A DNA stretch of 64,000 nt, taken from contig JAPDRO010000003.1 in NCBI GenBank assembly GCA_030247885.1, positions 62,001-126,000 of the forward strand, in the 5' to 3' direction. The notes below the pieces were generated by a model. That model was given only the letters and a program-made list of their open reading frames with translations, had not been told where the DNA came from and ran no database searches. Within the stretch, counting starts at the first letter, position 1. Every line of letters starts with the position of its first letter. A program made the translations under genes and the position numbers. Below are positions 43,367 through 53,744 of the stretch, one piece after another. This DNA is from Taxawa tesnikishii (nom. ined.). Lineage: Eukaryota; Ascomycota; Dothideomycetes; Dothideales.

Positions 43367-45169
43367 CTAGACCGGATTGTCGGTGGTTGCTTCGACTCCC
43401 TGCTCCTGATGAACCTCCTGGACGAGCTGCTTACGCAGAGTCTTTCCCGTGCTCGACTTCGGGATGCTGTCTCTGAAGCGGATCTGACAGTCCCCGACCT
43501 TGTACTTTGCCAGGAACTTCAGCAGATAGGTCTTGACTTCCTCTGCGGACAGCTTGACGTTGTCCTTGCACACGACATACGCGCGGGGAACTTCGTAAGC
43601 CTGGTCCTCCTGCTGCACGCCTAGAACAGCCGCGTCGGTGATGCCGTCATGGCTCAGCAGGGTGCCTTCGAGTTCGGCGGGTGCGACTTGCCAACCACGG
43701 AGCTTGATAATCTCCTTACTCCTGCCGACGATGTAGACCTTCCCATCACGGATGGACGCCACATCACCAGTCTTCATCCAACCTTCTTCGTCAATCGTCT
43801 CTTTCGTCGCGTCAGCGTCTCCGTAGTAGCCAATCATGATAGGCAGGCCACGGACGACAATCTCGCCGATGGCACCTTCCTCGGTCAGCTCCTGACCGTC
43901 TTCTCCAACTATCTTCGCTTCGAATCCTGCATTCAGACGACCCACTGAGCCAGTCTCATCCGACTCCGGGTGATGGAAGGTTGTGATCCAACCTCCCTCA
44001 GTCATGCCCCAGACTTGGTTGAGCCGAGCGTTACATGAGAAGAGGACTCTGACTGCTTGTTCCTGCTGCGCGTAAGGAAGGGCGGCTCCCGCACACCAGA
44101 CCATCTTCAACGACCGGAGTTTTGCCTGCTCGCACTCAGGCAAAGCCAAGAACTTGGTGACCAGGGAGGCGCAATCGCAGTTTCAGTGATGTTGAAGCGC
44201 CTGACGGAGCACAAGAAGTGTTCCTGGTCGAACTTGCGCATCACATACGTGGTATGTCCAGAACGGAGAGCACTAACAAGAGCCAGGGGCGCAGCGAATC
44301 CGTGGAAGAAGGGCACACAGAGCAAGCGACGGACCTGCCAGGCGGGTCAGAACACTACTTCTCGGCTGTGAAATGCTGCAGCGAGTTCACTCACCTCATA
44401 CGGCTTCCCGACGGTGTCCTCGATGGCTTGGTTCTCAGTGATCCAGCTGAAGTGGGTCCTGGCTGCCATCTTCGGCAATCCTGTGGTTCCGCTCGTCGAC
44501 ATTAGAGAGACAATCGTGCTGTTGGATTCCTCCTCGTTTGTGAAGCTCTGCCATGGCTCAGCTTCGTATTGCAGAAGCTCCTTAACGGTGGTGAACTTCT
44601 CCGGTTGAGGGCATATTTCCTCCCCAGTCTCGAGCAGAATGATGTTGCTCAATGGCACGCCGGCCTTTTCTGCTGCTTCTTTCACGGGCTTGAGATGCGC
44701 CCTCTGGGTGATGATGAACTGAGTCTCCGAGATCTTGAAGTGGTGGCAAAGCTCAGTTGGAGTGTATGCAGGGTTCGAGCCAGTGAAGCGGCCACGAGCG
44801 GCGACAATGCCAAGAAACAGAATCGGGAACATGATGTCGTTGAATATATGCAGACAGACGGTTCCGTTGCGGGCCAAGCCTCGCTTGGGCAGGGCACTTG
44901 ACAGCTTCTGCACGAGAGTACGGGCCATACCTGGTATGTGTTAGAACGTTGTATCTCGGCAAGTAGTCGATCGTTCGTCAATTCGTCTGTGGAGCACACT
45001 GATTGGGTATCATGTTGGGCTGGTAGCACGTACCTAGAGTAATGACTCTCCTGGGGTTATTAACATCGATGAGGATCTCCTTCGACGCGTCATAGTTCTC
45101 ATGGTTGAGGACATAGCTGGCCAGGTCTTGGTGGGACGGCTGGATGGTTTGTGCAGACTTGAAGACCAT
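43367..45169 (-). CDS. Adenylate-forming acyl-CoA ligase, 4-coumarate-CoA-ligase-like (one frame break)
   Basis: About 546 residues, exons 45169-45034, 44930-44395 and 44334-43367, introns of 103 and 60 nt. All ANL-superfamily landmarks are there: the ATP-binding STSGTTGLPKMAARTH near residue 180, GMTEGG (A5), GWMKTGDVASIRDGK (A7), GRSKEIIKLRGWQVAPAELE (A8) and STGKTLRKQL with the catalytic Lys (A10). It should activate a carboxylic acid with ATP and load it on CoA. No PTS1 is seen: the C-terminus is DNPV. In exon 3 the frame shifts between NITETAIAPP and LVTKFLALPE at a GGG (plus strand, 44164-44166), consistent with one missing base. An in-frame extension upstream to 45463 is open but not family-like. 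It is divergent from the TmpA-like gene. Confidence 0.9.
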
Positions 45170-46526
45170 GCTGCCGACGAAAAGGATGACTCCAATGGTA
45201 GAGAACGTTGACTTTTCTGAAGGCGAAAAAGACTGGTGAAGGGTACCCCGATCGACCGACTTTTGATTTGCGTTGAAATACTTTTGTGGGGAGAATGAGG
45301 AAAAGATAGATGCGCAGAAGCTTTTGTACGAACGGCCAATTGTGTTAACAAGATGCTCCAATGAGTAGCTGGAGACAAAGACAAAGACGCGTCTTAGACA
45401 GCGCAACAGTGAGAATTCGCTGCGGCCGGCGAATTCTCTATATGTGTGAATGACAGTGTTCAAGTGTAGCTTCTATATGAAGGTGCGGACATTGAGCTGT
45501 GAGAGTGAAGTTCGGGGTTGCGTCATTTATACCCGAAAGGGAAACCACGTTGGCATCGAGGTTTCCACAGATACGAGAGATAGGCATGCAGAGTTACCAG
45601 ATAGAAAGCCCCTAATTTAAACAAAGCCGACCCGATCCAACGGTTTGATTCCCTCCCCGATCAATAGCCTATAGGCCACCCATGCTGCAGTATATCGGAT
45701 CGAGTTACCGCTGTGCTGGAAAACCACGCTGACGCGGACTCTCTGCTCTTTGCGACTGAAGGAGACATGCAGAGCCACGGGCTCGAAATCGTCGTATTGG
45801 CTGCTACAGTCTCCTTTGTGTATTTTTTTGTTTGTCCCCTACAACAAGCCATCCCCGGAGCGGATATGCTCTTTGTTCGGAACATCGCAACATGTTTATG
45901 CCTCCCGTTGGTGGAGGGAAGCCATAAGACGAAAGCAATGCGTGGCGACAGAAGATTGAATTCGAGATAGAGATGGCAAAAGGAATCGGAGCCACTAGGT
46001 GGGGTTGATTGCCATATTACCGAACTGTCCTTGTAATGCATTCATCTTCGAGACTGAATCCTGCTGGCTTTGTGTCTGTCAAGCGAGCGCCGCAAGCCCA
46101 ACCCAATCCCACTTCCACCCCGAAATAGCACCTTTCCATGGACCTCGCGCAGCGCCGTCGCACGTATTACCGGAGCATGTCTGTGGCGTCGCTCGAGCTT
46201 GAGTGTTCGCGCGCGTGGAAGCTCGACAACTTGCCCTTCACATGTGCGCCCTACTAGCCGACGAGAACCGAGTCTCCCTTCCACAATGGGAAACAATGAC
46301 GCCGCGAACATATTTTCGAAACCGCAGACAGCCGAGAATGTTGTTGAGGATGGAAACCATCTCTTTCCGTACCTGACTGGCTCGCTCCTTCTCCTTTTCC
46401 TCGACAACCCCACTGCGGCCGGCTGATCACTGCGGTCCTTTCACACGGCCCGCTCGCTCTCCTCTTCCTCGACGCATTGGACAAAGCACTTGATCCTTCC
46501 ACCATTGTCACAAGAACAACAACCTG
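45170..46526. promoter_or_regulatory. Shared upstream region of acyl-CoA ligase and TmpA-like genes
   Basis: About 1.36 kb between two divergent start codons. No protein gene is visible in it. It must hold both promoters, so joint control of the two genes is possible but not shown. Confidence 0.45.
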
Positions 46527-48434
46527 TTGCTTGTAACACGTTCACTCGTTTTTGTCCCTCGACACCCGGTCCCGTATTTCCTGCGGTCACTCGCTCTTTC
46601 CTTTCCACGTCTGCACTCTTCGATCAGTAGCTTGTCCGGACACAGCAGAATCAGGATAGATTACTCCACCAGCAGCACACTTACCATGGCACGCCCTACG
46701 AACCCGCTTTCCTCCTCCTCCTCCTCCTCCTCCTCCTCCTCCTCCACCCTTTCTCTCGAGCACTCGGCAGCTGGAATGGAGACTCCTTCCGGAACGTCCA
46801 CTCCTAATGTATCCGCCCCCGGCTTCGGCAGCTCGACTGAATTGTTTCAGCCAACATCCTTCAGGGGTTCCATCATCCGTATCACCGACGATGGACCTCA
46901 AGATATTCCTCGGGCTCTCACCTCGACTCGTTACTCGGTGTCTCCAGGCTGGCTCTGCCGGGCGGTGACGTTCAAAGACCCTGTCAAGATCAAGAACAGC
47001 TTTGACACCGACTTGGAGAAAGGCTTGGGCTCGGATCCCGACTTGAACAAGCGCTACTGGTCTGCTCACATAGCCACCAAGGAGCAACTCGAGAATGTCC
47101 AGCGCCTGCATCCTCTTCCAGAAAAGATGATGGAGAATGGAACCCTCCGAAACATCCGCTGGAACCTCATCTCCATGTACCGCAAGCTGTTCGTCATGGT
47201 GTTCCTCGCTAATTTCATCCCGTGTGTAATCTACACTACGCTGTGGAAAATGGACCTGAAGGACCTCACATACCGCGATGCCATTACAGCTGCTGCTGCC
47301 AACTTCTGTGTCGGAATCGTGATGCGCAACGAGCATGTGGTCAATCTGCTCTTCCGTATTTGCTGTGGACTTCCGCAGTGGACGCCAATGGCTGTACGTA
47401 GACAAGCGGCAAAGGTGTACAGTTACGGTGGCATCCACTCGGCCTGCGGAGTCTCGGGCACCATGTGGTACCTTCTCTTCTGCGCTCTCATCATCATCCA
47501 GCTTCGGTCAGCCACCGGTATCGAGACGGCTCTGGCCGCCACCACCGCAATGATAGTCGTTCTCCTGCTGCTGATCCTGATCTTCGCTCACCCTGCGCTT
47601 CGTGCACGTCTTCATGATCATTTCGAGCGCATCCACCGCTACGCTGGATGGACCACCATTGCCTGCATCTGGACGCAGGCAATGCTTTTGGCGGCCTCCA
47701 CCAACAGAGCGACAGGCGTATCCTTCGGACATGCCCTCCTCGTCACGCCGTCCTTCTGGTTCCTCGTAGCGATCACCTGCTGCATCATCTATCCTTGGAC
47801 ACGCCTCCGCTCACGCAAAGTTACTGTTGAGCAGCTCTCAGACCATGCAACTCGCCTGCACTTCGACTACACCAACATGAAGGGAGCTCTTGGCGTTCGA
47901 CTCACCGATTCACCCTTCAAGGAAACCCATGCCTTCGCGACAATTCCAAATTACGAAGGAACGCCAGGTTTCTCCTGCATTGTATCCAATGCCGGTGACT
48001 GGACCAACAAGATCATCATGAATCCTCCTGAGCGTCTCTACGTCAAAGGTGCGCCGACGATGGGCGTCATCAAGTGCGCCATGTTGTTCCGAAAGGTGCT
48101 TGTTGTTGGAACGGGCTCGGGTATCGGACCTTGTCTGTCTTTCCTGCAGAGCAAGCCTGACTATCCCATGCGTGTAATCTGGTCAGCTCAGCGCCCAGAG
48201 GAGACGTATGGCACCAACATCATGAAAGCCGTCTTCCGTGCGGACCCGGACGCGCTCATCGTTGATACGCGCAGGACTGGCAGGGGTAACTTGCTCGCTC
48301 TCGCTTACAGTGTCTACAAGCACTCGGACTGCGAGGCGGTGATCATCATCTCAAACCCAACGGTGACCAGGAAGGTGGTGTATGGGTTGGAGACGCGTGG
48401 CGTTCCGGCATACGGAGCCATCTTCGATTCATGA
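46527..48434 (+). CDS. tmpA: TmpA-like multi-spanning membrane reductase
   Basis: 635 residues if the first ATG is used; the in-frame ATG at 46686 (MARPTNP) is equally likely, since the first 53 residues are low in motif content. A poly-Ser run of about 12 follows. The hydrophobic half has about six to seven helices between residues 230 and 440 (KLFVMVFLANFIPCVIYTTL; AMIVVLLLLILIFAHPALRA; VTPSFWFLVAITCCIIYPWT). The C-terminal half is a ferredoxin-reductase-like region (LFRKVLVVGTGSGIGPCLSF, a nucleotide-binding glycine motif; MRVIWSAQRPEETYGTNIM; VIIISNPTVTRKVVYGLETR). This is the layout of Aspergillus TmpA, a membrane protein linked to redox signalling in conidiation. No His-pair heme motif as in FRE reductases is obvious. 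Confidence 0.75.
   Translation: MLVTRSLVFVPRHPVPYFLRSLALSFPRLHSSISSLSGHSRIRIDYSTSSTLTMARPTNPLSSSSSSSSSSSSTLSLEHSAAGMETPSGTSTPNVSAPGFGSSTELFQPTSFRGSIIRITDDGPQDIPRALTSTRYSVSPGWLCRAVTFKDPVKIKNSFDTDLEKGLGSDPDLNKRYWSAHIATKEQLENVQRLHPLPEKMMENGTLRNIRWNLISMYRKLFVMVFLANFIPCVIYTTLWKMDLKDLTYRDAITAAAANFCVGIVMRNEHVVNLLFRICCGLPQWTPMAVRRQAAKVYSYGGIHSACGVSGTMWYLLFCALIIIQLRSATGIETALAATTAMIVVLLLLILIFAHPALRARLHDHFERIHRYAGWTTIACIWTQAMLLAASTNRATGVSFGHALLVTPSFWFLVAITCCIIYPWTRLRSRKVTVEQLSDHATRLHFDYTNMKGALGVRLTDSPFKETHAFATIPNYEGTPGFSCIVSNAGDWTNKIIMNPPERLYVKGAPTMGVIKCAMLFRKVLVVGTGSGIGPCLSFLQSKPDYPMRVIWSAQRPEETYGTNIMKAVFRADPDALIVDTRRTGRGNLLALAYSVYKHSDCEAVIIISNPTVTRKVVYGLETRGVPAYGAIFDS
46711..46745 (+). repeat. TCC triplet repeat coding poly-Ser
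   Basis: A perfect TCC microsatellite of about 12 units inside the TmpA-like gene; codes a Ser run near the N-terminus. Confidence 0.9.
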
Positions 48435-51400
48435 GGCTAAACGGACTGGTGACTACGGTTAGGGCGCAACGCGGGTGGAAGGATTTGGGGGTTGGCATGC
48501 ATGTAATTACAAATTGCTGGATGAAGCTTTTTTCTTTCCTCTCGAAAAAAAAGAGCTGTGGGGTTCCCGCTTTACTCTTCTGCTGCAGGTTGTCAGGAAG
48601 GATCGATCGCTAACGGTATATGGGATAAGCGGAGGCGGGATAATGTACAACTGTGAGCTACACACATACATGGGCTGGAAACAGCTGTTGATGATAACGT
48701 AGTGGATAGTAGGAAAAGTCTCCAACGGTTGCACAGTTCTCTCACAAAAGCTGTTGGGGGCCCCTTGTCTGAGTTGACCGCCCATGCAGCAGACAACTCA
48801 GCACTCCCGAACTCGACGGTTGGTCGCGAGTCGGCAGCGACCGATGCAACTGTGCTGCTCGTACCAAAAGTATAGGATGGATACAACGGCGCAGTATGAT
48901 TAACACGGAAGGTGTGTGCAGGCACGCATAAAGTGGGTTGTTGTCGCTGCAAACACAAAACAAAGCACCGGGCACCAGGACCGACACAACCGGTTCAGTG
49001 ACCGCTCACACCATTTTGCTTGGAAATAGTGCAAGTGGACGACGACAAGATGGCGATCAGGGTCAGCCACCGGGTTTAGTGAAGACGATGTACTGTCATG
49101 CCACGAGGTTGTAGGCATGTTTGGTGTTGGCTCGTGCATGATGACAGGGAGACAGAGACAGGGGTGCGAGCGGAGCGGAAACATTCGCCAGACTGCAAAC
49201 CTTAGTTGCACTCCACCTCGCAGCAACAATCTCAAATTTCTTGCAGCACCCGCCGGGCCTCATTGCTGGAGAAATCTCCAGTACAGGAGTACGCGCTCTC
49301 CTAGCGACCAGCAATCAGCGCGCACGCAGACGCACACGTACACGCACACACACACGCACAAACGACGCTCATCACGGGACGTACTCCGGGCGCAGAGCCT
49401 GGATGCACTGTCAGGGAAGAAATGAAATTATCACGTCAGATACTCGCAGCATCACGTGCGAGCGTCATGGAACGACGCAAGCTGGGAAGTGCACTTCCCC
49501 AGTCCGGCGTGCGATTTGGAATAATAGCACGGCCTATCGTCTAGCGCAAGCCTCCACCGATCCCTAACGCCTGCGTTTCTGTTCCGCCCCAAACGTCTTC
49601 CCACACGGACAGAATCCCCATGTGAACGACACCCGCATCTACACGCAACCCACTGTATTTGTCGACTCACCCAAACTCCTCACCGACTAACGACGCACTG
49701 AATTTGTCAAGAACCAGCTCTCTGGGTCCCTCCCTCTCGCCTGTAGAACGTCTCCAGCTATTCCTCTCGGCTACAGAATCACCAAAGTCGTTTGACGCCG
49801 CCTATCAGCGATCCGTTGCTCACGAGAACACAAATGCCTTGCACAACCATACCAAGTTACGTGCGCGTACCAACGCCATGCACGGCATTTGTCAGAGATG
49901 CCGTTGCTAAACCTCGTTCCACACAACATCCTCGTTATCAACAAAAGCCACCATCCACCCAGCTGCACTGTCGGGCATGAGGATCCAAAACCCTTCTGCA
50001 TTGACGTCGTAGCTTTTGCTGGTACACGCTCACCGACCCAGCTGTCCCTGCCCAACTCTCACGGACTCGGAGCTTGCTGATAAGACTGCAAACGTTGTTT
50101 CCGCCCTCTCCACTCCCGGAAACACTCTTCGACTTCACACAAATAGGTCCCTATTTCCCACTACTTCGAGTGCCTACACCAGTGTCAACACCATACCGTC
50201 TTGCCGGATATTTTCCCCCACTCCAAGCCTTGCCACTTGATCGGACTACCACCTGATAATCATCATCTCTGATAATCCTCATGTCTTCTTCCACATCTCA
50301 GATGCAGGCATCTGCACCCTCAAGGCGCTCGACCGGGACCTCCCAGGGAACAACGTCTTCAACGGTCTCGAGCAACTCCTCTGCCTACTATCACGATTAC
50401 ATGCAGGGTTACAACTCTGCCGCCATCGAGTCTTGGGCCCGCGGTATCTCTCACCACGGTGGACATGGTGCAGTGCCTAGTCATGGTCAATCCGATCCCG
50501 CCGTGCAGGCCTACTTGGCCGCGAAGATGGCGCTTTTCCAGAAAGGCGCGTCACATTAGGTACGCTACGTCGACAGCAGCCTGTCGAATTCACGACCAAC
50601 ACCACTCAGCCGGAATGCATCTGTGAAGATGTATCTTCGTCTCGTTACCGGATCTGATGGATTCCCGCTCAACAGACTATTACGCCACGTGGTACCCACT
50701 GCCCCGTATGCATACACGCGGAGTTCATGACATTCTCTTTTGTCAATACCTCCTGCAGATCGCAAATATCCCAGTCTTAGCTACGGGTCTGCAGCTCTCG
50801 CGGCTTCTCGCGCTCCTCCAGCTTCCGCATTGTTCCTTACAATCAGCCCGCGCGGTAGGACTGTTGCTATTGCACGGCAGCAGCAACACCGCGGCAACTG
50901 CATGGTCCAGACATGGCAGTTGTACTCGATCCCCACGGTTGCCCGTCGCAGAAAGACTCCGAACAATTCCAGTGTCCAAAGTACTGCAAGTGCTCGCATA
51001 GCCATGACGCTGGTGCGCACCAGCAGTTAGTCAGCCGATCAGTTGGAGCTTGAACTGAGGACGCTGAGGACGCTCAGGACGCCAAGTCACCAGAACACCT
51101 TGGCCGGATTCCACATCATCATCATCCGTGGTCCGCTCTTAACCCGGAGCAACGTTGCACAGGATCCTTCGCCAACCCTCTCGAAATCGTAAATCCAAGT
51201 GCACAAAGGTTCGGCTGCCGTTGTATCCCGAGATGGCACAGCGATCGCCAAGCCAGAACGCCGGCTTCTCTATGTTCAACAAGCTCAACCGCGAGCCTCA
51301 CAGCTGCCTGGTCCCGGCCGCTCCATGCCTGCGTGCATCCGCCCTGTCCCATCCGAGAGCATGTGATGGGCCGTTCCGCTGGATGCGCAAAGTTAAAAAC

Positions 51401-51644
51401 GGCTCGGCTCTGAGTATAACCACAGTACCGGTATACAATGCCCATTTGGCTTTCAAGCAAACTCATCAATCCCCATCATTGTCTGTGTGCATGAGATAGT
51501 TTGATCATATACTTTTTCTTTGAACGCTCCCTTCCTTTACTACCATCTCACCATCATTTGGCCCCGCTGTATGTATTGTGAACATGTTTCCCTCTTTCCC
51601 TTCCCCTCGTCCCCACACCAGCTCTGCCAGTCTGAGCCGCAACA
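48435..51644. other. Gene-poor region of about 3.2 kb
   Basis: Contains one small candidate gene (50281-50559) and short repeats: a CA-rich tract at 49323-49363 and three GAGGACGCT-type units at 51057-51085. No other support for coding. Confidence 0.45.
50281..50559 (+). CDS. Possible small Ser/His-rich protein
   Basis: 92 codons in one frame from ATG. The first third is Ser/Thr-rich and disordered (SSTSQMQASAPSRRSTGTSQ), the rest looks more folded: YYHDYMQGYNSAAIESWARG, GHGAVPSHGQSDPAVQAYLA and a C-terminal AKMALFQKGASH. No signal peptide. Codon use seems typical of the window, with good third-position C/G. I recognise no family, so it may be a lineage-specific gene or chance. Confidence 0.4.
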   Translation: MSSSTSQMQASAPSRRSTGTSQGTTSSTVSSNSSAYYHDYMQGYNSAAIESWARGISHHGGHGAVPSHGQSDPAVQAYLAAKMALFQKGASH

Positions 51645-53432
51645 ATGTCGCTCGTTCACGTCCATCATGACAAAATCCAGCTCGTACTTTACCACGCAGG
51701 ATGCGAGAAAATTTCTGCAATCTCGCCGACAGATATTGGCGCTCAGGCGCTGGTGCCTACCGTGGTTTGCACGGCTTTGGCAACATCTGTCGTCAGTCTG
51801 CGATGGTATACCCGGTGCAAGATCGTTCACACCATCGGCTTGGATGACTTCGTGATACTGATGTCTCTGGTACCGTAGCCAAGACGGTGTTCCATCCTGC
51901 CATGCCACTGACACCTGCCAGCTTCTCTCTTGGACCATCACCGCGTTGACCGCCGCCGGTAATACTCTGCCGATACAGCCTTGTCCACATTCGGATTCAG
52001 TTCGTTTCGCTGACAACGCTCGTAGAGGTTTCCGCTGGGATAGGCCACCACGATTTCGTCGGCGTAGTTCCATTCATTCCACTCATCGCAAAGGTGCCTA
52101 CCCATCCCTGCCTGCCCTTTCTTCCATCCGTCATCATCCTCTTCCCCTCTCTCATGATACGTACCACGCTGACAACTTCACCAAGCTCGTCCTCGCCAGC
52201 AACTGCATTTACGTCCTCCTTGTCTACATCACCAAAGCCTCCATCCTCCTGCAATACCTCCGCGTCTTCCAATTCCCCGCCATCCGCATCATCAGCTACC
52301 TGCTCCTCGCACTCTTCGTGCCCGCGATCGCCTGGGGCGTCTTCGGCGGCATCTTTCTCTGCGATCCCGTCGCCAAATTCTGGAATCCATTCCTCGCGGG
52401 CACCTGCCTCAACAGTCAGACGTACTGGCTGAGCACGGCGGCGACGAACATCGTGCTGGATCTTGCTGTGCTAATCCTGCCCATGCCGGCGATTGCGGGA
52501 TTGAGGCTCCCGAGGCGGCAGAAGGGTGCGCTTCTGGGCGTTTTCTTGCTCGGCTTCTTGTATGTCACACCTCCTTTCCCCTTAGACGACCTTCTTCCTT
52601 CTCGAAATCAGGGGTTTCTCTCTGCTAACCGCGGTCGACGGCAGCGTTTGCGCCATCAGCACCGTTCGTTTGGTCCTCGTGCACGTCGCCGCCGAACGCC
52701 AGCAATGGACCCGTAAGTCCCCCTTCTCTTCTCAAATCTTGTCTAATCTCCATTTGCAAAACTGCCGTGCACCGAGTCCAACCCGCTCCCGGCCCCCGAT
52801 GTCCGACTTTTTTCTGATGCGGGAAACTCGCGCTGACTCGTCCCGACGAATGCACAGGCTCCGGCATCCGCGCCATCATCTGGTCCTCGGTCGAAGCCAA
52901 CGTCGGCATCGTCTGCGCCTCCCTGCTGGCGCTGAAACCTCTCCTCGAACGCCTCTTCCCGCGCCTCATGGACGACAACCACCGCATCCCGCGCCACAGC
53001 ATGCGCTTGCCTTTTCTTGCCGACGACGGCGGCGACGCGGGCGTGACTCCTCGATGCTACGCCAAAGGAGAAGACGCGGACACTGTATTCGGGAGGGAGA
53101 ATAACGGGGTCGGAAGGGCCCACGGGAAGGAGCCGGAGAGGTATAGGATCAGAGTCGCGTTTCGGCGTAGGAAAGGTGCGGGCGAGGAGAGGGAGAGGAA
53201 CAGCGGCGGTGCGGCTAGGGATGCTCACCGCTCGGGTGCTACTGCGGATATGGATGCTGAGGGTTTGTGGGAGATGGCACAGTGCGGTTGGCCGCAGGGG
53301 AAATTGTTTAGATTCGAGAGCTTTCGATGTACCAAACCGATTTCTCCGCTTGTGCAATCGGGCAATGATCATGACACTCCTCCCTTTCAAGACCAACAGA
53401 TGATCGATACAGCCGGAGCGCTCCGGCCTTAG
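51645..53432 (+). CDS. Fungal rhodopsin-like integral membrane protein (PTH11-related type)
   Basis: About 444 residues in five exons: 51645-51869, 52001-52093, 52186-52559, 52645-52712 and 52858-53432; the four introns are 131, 92, 85 and 145 nt and all joins are in phase. Membrane helices run from about residue 35 to 270: ALVPTVVCTALATSVVSLRW with YTRCKIVHTIGLDDFVILMS (the conserved R-Y-x-R...GLDD turn), LVLASNCIYVLLVYITKASI, SYLLLALFVPAIAWGVFGGI, TAATNIVLDLAVLILPMPAI and IRAIIWSSVEANVGIVCASL. This is the fungal rhodopsin/SAT4 domain of many PTH11-like receptors. No CFEM domain. The C-terminal 160 residues are cytoplasmic, charged. Ligand is unknown. It is convergent with the MFS transporter. 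Confidence 0.8.
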
Positions 53433-53744
53433 GGCAGCGGAAACCGAAGCAAAAGAGTCGAGAATCTTTGCTGGCGACGATGGATGGTGGGAGGAAGAAA
53501 AAGAGCTTGTACATTTCTGTGTTCCCGAGCACGATCAGTGAGATTGGTGAGGCACGCAGCGTGACCGCACGTCTCTGCCGTGACTCCAAGCACTCAACCA
53601 CTCCATTTGTGCCTCATGTCTTCCTCACCCTGGCTTCACTTGCACCTCGCTTGCTCCTTACCTCAGTTTCACGTGTGCTTCACTTAAGAATATGAGTGTG
53701 GTTGCCAATCACTGGTAGCAGCTGCCTAAACGGCCCTTCACGAC
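53433..53744. other. Intergenic between convergent genes with 11-bp repeat
   Basis: About 310 bases with an 11-bp minisatellite (53625-53692, listed separately). Otherwise nothing. Confidence 0.5.
53625..53692. repeat. 11-bp minisatellite, opposite orientation
   Basis: Read on the minus strand the units AAGTGAAGCAC, ACGTGAAACTG, AGGTAAGGAGC, AAGCGAGGTGC and AAGTGAAGCCAG follow each other at 11-12 base spacing, like the arrays at 11933-12070 and 55725-55818. Confidence 0.5.

Noticed and set aside
46587-47438. 283-codon minus-strand frame with a poly-Gly run
   Set aside because: Antisense of the TmpA-like gene; the poly-Gly is the complement of the Ser repeat.
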